Of a stretch of DNA of 64,000 nucleotides, positions 59,561 through 64,000 are shown one piece after another. The stretch is taken from assembly GCA_905331475.1 (NCBI GenBank), contig CAJNYU010000624.1:32136-96135 (forward strand). Reading direction: 5' to 3'. Under the pieces are notes generated by a model that ran no database searches, was not told the origin of the DNA, and was given only the letters and a program-made list of their open reading frames with translations. Made by a program: the position numbers and the translations under genes. The DNA is from Rotaria socialis. Its lineage: Eukaryota > Rotifera > Eurotatoria > Philodinida > Philodinidae. How positions within the stretch are numbered: the stretch's first letter is position 1; every line of letters starts with the position of its first letter.

Positions 59561-60932
59561 CGTACAGAAAATGAAACCAAATCTTCATTTTCTTTTTCAT
59601 CTCAGACAAGTAATGGTTTCCATGGTAACCTAATACTTTCATCAAAACATTTGCTATTTTCATTTCATTATTACGTACTCAAATCAAAAGAAAAAAAAGC
59701 ATCGCGAGAAGACACTCTTTTGCTTTCTATTTCATACTAAACTCATAGATAGAAATGATGATATAACACGGATCTTTTGATAGAAACCTGACAATCAAAC
59801 AGTGATAAGGTTGAGTGCAGTTTGCTCAACTATAACTGCATATTGACAATAAGGTGACGTTTTATGCCGATAAAAAAACCTTGAGCAAATAAAGTGATGA
59901 ACACAGTGAAGACCTTGACTGGAGAATCAAATAAAATGAGAGTCATAATTTTCATATTATTTGAACGAAAGCAAATCATGGCTTCCAATATGTTTATAAC
60001 CGAGTGACATGACTTCACTTGATCTATGTAAAACCAGTATTTAATCTTAATGAAAAATGGCATTATCTTTGATTTTACAATCGCACCCGAGGTGATATTT
60101 CTTTGTATCTAATAGAAAATAAATTTGGGCAAACTTCAGAAATGAATCAACTCTTTGATTTAGAAAACATCATTCTTGAATACTTAAAAATCTCAAAATA
60201 TTTTTTTATTTTCCACAAACAGTTACAAAGAAAAATTCTTCCAATTTACGCTTTGCAGGGAAAGGTCTATTGTTTCGACCAATCAAATGCTTTCTTCCGT
60301 CCTCCCTTTTGATCTGTTAAAAGATTACGTTCTGATTTAGGTAAGATTGTAAGTTTGAATCTTTCTTCACTGTTTTTATGTTTTGTAAATTATTATTTTT
60401 CTATAACAGTTAAGACTGAGAATTTCCGGCATAATTGGTGAGAGTCATTAAATCATTGAACAATGGATGACATAGAAGAGAAACCGATAGACTCCTTCAT
60501 TTCCTATTTACTGTTTGTTATTCGTTAAACTACTTTATGATTATGTCTTGGCCCTTTTGTTTTCTAATTTCGATGTCAAAATAAACACGGAGCAAGGGTT
60601 TTTTATTATTAAAAAGAAAGATCCGACAAAGAGGCATAAAATTGATAAGGAATAAAATGCTGTTTCATTAGTGAATATGCTATTTATCTTTCGTCATCAG
60701 TAACTAAAGAAGAAGAACGACATGTATTCTTTGCATTCAAACACATTTAAAGGTGGTCTCTCCCGTGAGTGTACCACTATCATATGATTCAAATAGAAAA
60801 TATTACCGTGAGCAATTTGTCTTGTTTTATTTATTACGTAACGGACAACAATGCTGTATCTTCATTTTAGATTATTAACTCTCTCAATTGCTAACTTAAA
60901 TCTCTAGGTATCTTTATACATTCATCATCATC
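59561..60932. other. Intergenic, nothing coding recognised
   Basis: About 1.4 kb between the divergent peroxiredoxin and V-ATPase c genes. A CTCTAG acceptor-like site lies about 25 bp before the V-ATPase ATG; a 5' UTR intron or trans-splice site is possible. Nothing else supported. Confidence 0.5.
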
Positions 60933-61647
60933 ATGTCATCGCCTGTAACTGAAAAGTGTCCCGCATATTCAGCCTTTTTTGGCGCGATGGGCGCAACTGC
61001 AGCTGTTGTATTTAGTGGTATGTTGATATTTGAATTGTTGAAAATAAAATTCATCGTACTTTTACTTTAAGCAATGGGTGCCGCTTATGGTACGGCTAAA
61101 TCTGGTTGTGGTATTTCAGCTATGGCTGTCATGAGACCTGAATTTATCATGAAAAGTGTCATTCCCGTAGTCATGGCTGGTATTATTGCTATTTATGGTC
61201 TTGTCGTAGCTGTACTCATCGCTAACAACATTGCTGCAGATAACTACGGTCTTTATAAGTGAGAGAGAGAAGAACAATTCTTATTTAATAATTAAATTTC
61301 TTTTCTTTTTCTAGAGCTTTTCTTCAATTAGGAGCTGGTTTATCAGTTGGATTAAGTGGATTAGCAGCTGGATTCGCCGTTGGCATTGTTGGTGATGCAG
61401 GTGTACGAGGAACAGCTCAACAACCACGGTTAGTATACTAGTCTTTTTATGTTTCATGTTTTTTAAAAACATAAAATGTAAATATCAAGATAAGAAACAT
61501 CAGCTGAGATAAATATTTATTCTTTTATTTTTGTTTAGATTATACGTTGGAATGATTTTAATTTTAATTTTCGCTGAAGTACTTGGTCTTTACGGATTAA
61601 TCGTTGCGTTAATTATGACAACAAAAAATCAACCAGGTTGCAACTAA
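60933..61647 (+). CDS. ATP6V0C: V-type H+-ATPase 16-kDa proteolipid, subunit c
   Basis: Proton-carrying ring subunit of the vacuolar ATPase membrane sector. Four exons (60933-61017, 61072-61258, 61315-61428, 61539-61647) give 164 residues. Four hydrophobic helices are visible: [40 protein letters not shown] then [40 protein letters not shown]; and [20 protein letters not shown]. The proton-binding Glu is in FAEVLGLYG of TM4. Sequence is almost identical to animal subunit c apart from the termini. All introns are 54-110 bp. Confidence 0.97.
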
Positions 61648-62975
61648 TCGAAAGAATTCAAGCATACCCATACGCATAGTTCATTTTTTTGTCTCATCTA
61701 TATTTTTTTCTTCTGTGTCCTTCTTCACTAACTGTGCACTACAACTATAATTATTCTATCTGTCGTGCATGATGTCTTGAGCATTTATTTAATTGTTGTT
61801 TGTTCATATCCTTGCGCACGAAAGCGTACATCCATCGATAAAAAAAAAACTCATGCATGATTTTTTTTGAATGTAAACGTATATTTGTTCCTTTAACTTT
61901 TCATGACATTAAAAACTAACTTATCGGAATGGAGTCTCTGCAATTTGGTGTATGTTGTATTCGCATTTGTTTAATGTTTTTTTCTTTTCTTATATCGATT
62001 TCTCTCTTTGTTCGGTGTTAAGTGGCATGAGTCAGTATCATACCTGTTTCTTCTCCCCGTCATTCATTCCTTCATCGTTCGATGTTATATTATAACACAT
62101 GCGCGTACATATTTCTTAATCGTTATTTATTAAATTATACGAACAAACTTCAATTATTAAAAAATCTTTAAATAAATGTTTATAAGAATATTCAACGATA
62201 AATATGATGAGAGTGGGATGAGAAATTGCTACCATCGAAATCTTTCACGAAGAGGAAGGCGTCTAATCGGAAATTGAGAAACTTTAAAATCTCATGGGAT
62301 TTATGCCGAATCAATAGATGACTTTCTTCAAGAGCAATGTTAACTTCAGTCAAATAATTCCTATTCACGAAAATATGCATTTTTCTGGTTTTTCAAATAT
62401 CTACGCTGCTGGATGACAAAGTGTAAAAGGATTTAGATTTTATAAAGTCTATCCATTGGTCAGTAAAGTATCATAATAAAAATATTCTCTTTTTAAGAAA
62501 TCAAAAAAGAATTGATTAAAAAATACGTCATGACTCCTTCGTTGTATGTAAAAATGCCCTGAGGTCTTACACATTTTTAGTGACAAAAAGCATTCATTTG
62601 AAACTCCAATAAGAACGTTCTTTTGCTGCACGTTTCTTATTCATTGCTAGAAGAAAAATAGACTACATCAAGATAATTGTGTTACTCTTACGGTCATAAA
62701 TTTGTAAGTACCCGGCAATGGCTTCTATAATAAAGTTGACGTTTACAAGTCAAACGTTTAACACTTGAAAATACAAATATAGAGACATTAGTGGGAAAAA
62801 ATGCGACAGTTTCTTTTTCTTTCACAACGATGTATGCTTGAATACAAAACATTCTTTTTTCTTTCTATGACTTGTTAGTGAAACTGCGTATTTACAAAAC
62901 AGGGAGAAAACATTTTCTGTAGACTAAGATCAACCATTTGCCTGTACATAATTGTTATTTTTCGATTTACCAACA
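61648..62975. other. Intergenic, V-ATPase c 3' UTR and beyond
   Basis: About 1.3 kb, T-rich directly after the stop (probable 3' UTR). No other feature recognised. Confidence 0.5.
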
Positions 62976-64000
62976 ATGACATCGGAAAATACATCTATAT
63001 CAAGTGTTTTTACCAAACCATCTCAATCGTCACGGCATAGTCGATCTACTAAACCAATATCGAATAATTCATCGTTACCAGATCAACTGATAGAACAATT
63101 GTTAAAATTTCGCATTGATGGCCGAACAATTAATGCGAAAAATGTCGATGAACTTTATCCAGGTTTAGATCGACTATTGTTACGAAGTTTACAATCAGGT
63201 GACTGTCGACAGTTATTCAATCGCTTAAAACGTAATTTAAAACCACAGTATTTATTAATTACTGGCAAACATATACATATTAGTGTATGTGCACAAACAC
63301 AAACTATACTTGAGAAACTTGTTGAAATGGGAGCTACGCTCAGTAAGAAAAAAACAAAACTCCCTTTTTATATCTAATCTATTTCTTAGATCTTCATTTC
63401 TATGAACCAATTCATATGAAAGAACTTGAATTAATGTGTCAATATGGTTTTGATATCAATGAACGTTTAACGAAATATAATAATCAATCTGCGCTTTCAA
63501 TCTTAATCAATAAACATTATTCAATATCAATGCTCGATGTACTTATAAAAAATGGTGCACGTTTTGATCTAAAAGACAATCAAGGTCAAACATGTTTGCA
63601 TTATACATGTCAAGCATCAGTAAGTGACTCTGTTTTTGATTTCATTGTTGAACATACACCAGATTCGTGTTTAAACATTCCGAATCAAGCCGGTGGTACA
63701 CCACTTGATCTAATTTATTTAGCAGCCTATGAACAAGCAAATACTGCGCATATGCGTCGTTTACATGTATTATTATCTCGTAAAGAAAGTAAGTTAACAC
63801 GATATGGTATGCGTGAACCGAATTTAGTGGGAAGAAAACAATATAAATTAGCTAACATATTATCGTGTAAAGAATTTCTATTTAAATATCGTCTAAGAGA
63901 TCTATTTGATTCATCGATAAGTCCATTAGCATGGTGTATATTTCTTTTCTATGATGTTTTACGGGAATGTGAAAAACCTAATCCAAGTCTGATAGGAAAA
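62976..64000 (+). CDS. Ankyrin-repeat protein, N-terminal part (runs off right edge)
   Basis: Exon 1 (62976-63342) begins MTSENTSISSVFTKPSQSSR, a Ser-rich disordered tail, then SLPDQLIEQLLKFRIDGRTI. Exon 2 starts at 63390 after a 47-bp intron (join GATL-NLHFYEPIHM) and is still open at the window end. Ankyrin-like helix pairs are visible: CAQTQTILEKLVEMGATL, KELELMCQYGFDINERLTKY, SALSILINKHYSISMLDVLI then KNGARFDLKDNQGQTCLHYT, and LNIPNQAGGTPLDLIYLAA. The C-terminal part seen so far (FLFKYRLRDLFDSSISPLAW) is non-repeat. Ankyrin repeats mediate protein binding; no catalytic domain is visible and I cannot assign a subfamily. Confidence 0.75.

Overview
The window looks like nuclear DNA of a small, compact, AT-rich animal genome, most likely a bdelloid rotifer. 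The evidence is many short GT-AG introns (about 50-75 bp), metazoan housekeeping genes (SERCA, RAD50, Na/K-ATPase beta, eL24, BORCS5, RHBDD1, V-ATPase c), scattered TGTGGG/CCCACA tracts resembling the bdelloid telomere repeat, NHL-repeat and GCC2/GCC3-repeat secreted proteins, hAT DNA transposons, and one peroxiredoxin of bacterial type that now carries an intron. The organism call is inference; no rRNA, mitochondrial or marker gene is present.

Layout. 1-20.5 kb is gene-dense: SERCA 5' part (-), RAD50 (-), Na/K-ATPase beta (+), an unknown single-exon protein (-), phosphoglycerate mutase (-), a WDR76-like WD40 protein (+), an ACOT8-like thioesterase (-), and a divergent pair of STPGR/CIMAP-like cilium-type proteins. 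20.5-26.5 kb is gene-poor, with motif-saturated islands and a decayed dynein heavy-chain C-terminal fragment. 26.8-28.7 kb holds eL24 and BORCS5. 28.7-40 kb is accessory: telomere-like tracts, a 204-bp hAT MITE nested in one of them with a clear 8-bp target duplication, a broken secreted 15-unit cysteine-rich repeat gene, and a 3.1-kb decayed hAT transposon with terminal repeats and target duplication. 40-49 kb holds RHBDD1 (+), a secreted NHL protein with a frame break (+), an F-box-like protein (-), an unknown secreted/membrane ORF (-) and HSD17B10 (+). 49-57 kb is mostly featureless apart from a decayed type I membrane protein gene. 57-64 kb holds a putative peptide-hormone precursor (+), the peroxiredoxin (-), V-ATPase subunit c (+) and the start of an ankyrin-repeat protein (+).

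The genes form no operon or single pathway. They are ordinary eukaryotic genes, often in divergent or convergent pairs with 130-800 bp between them. The least explained material is (i) a set of 50-260-bp islands, each saturated with a different short word in both orientations (ATCCG, CCGG, TACGG, AAACC, GAATTCTA and others), and (ii) telomere-like tracts arranged as inverted pairs with a recurrent CCCTCAAG edge. No previously undescribed functional system could be demonstrated. No virus-like element, CRISPR, tRNA or rRNA was found.
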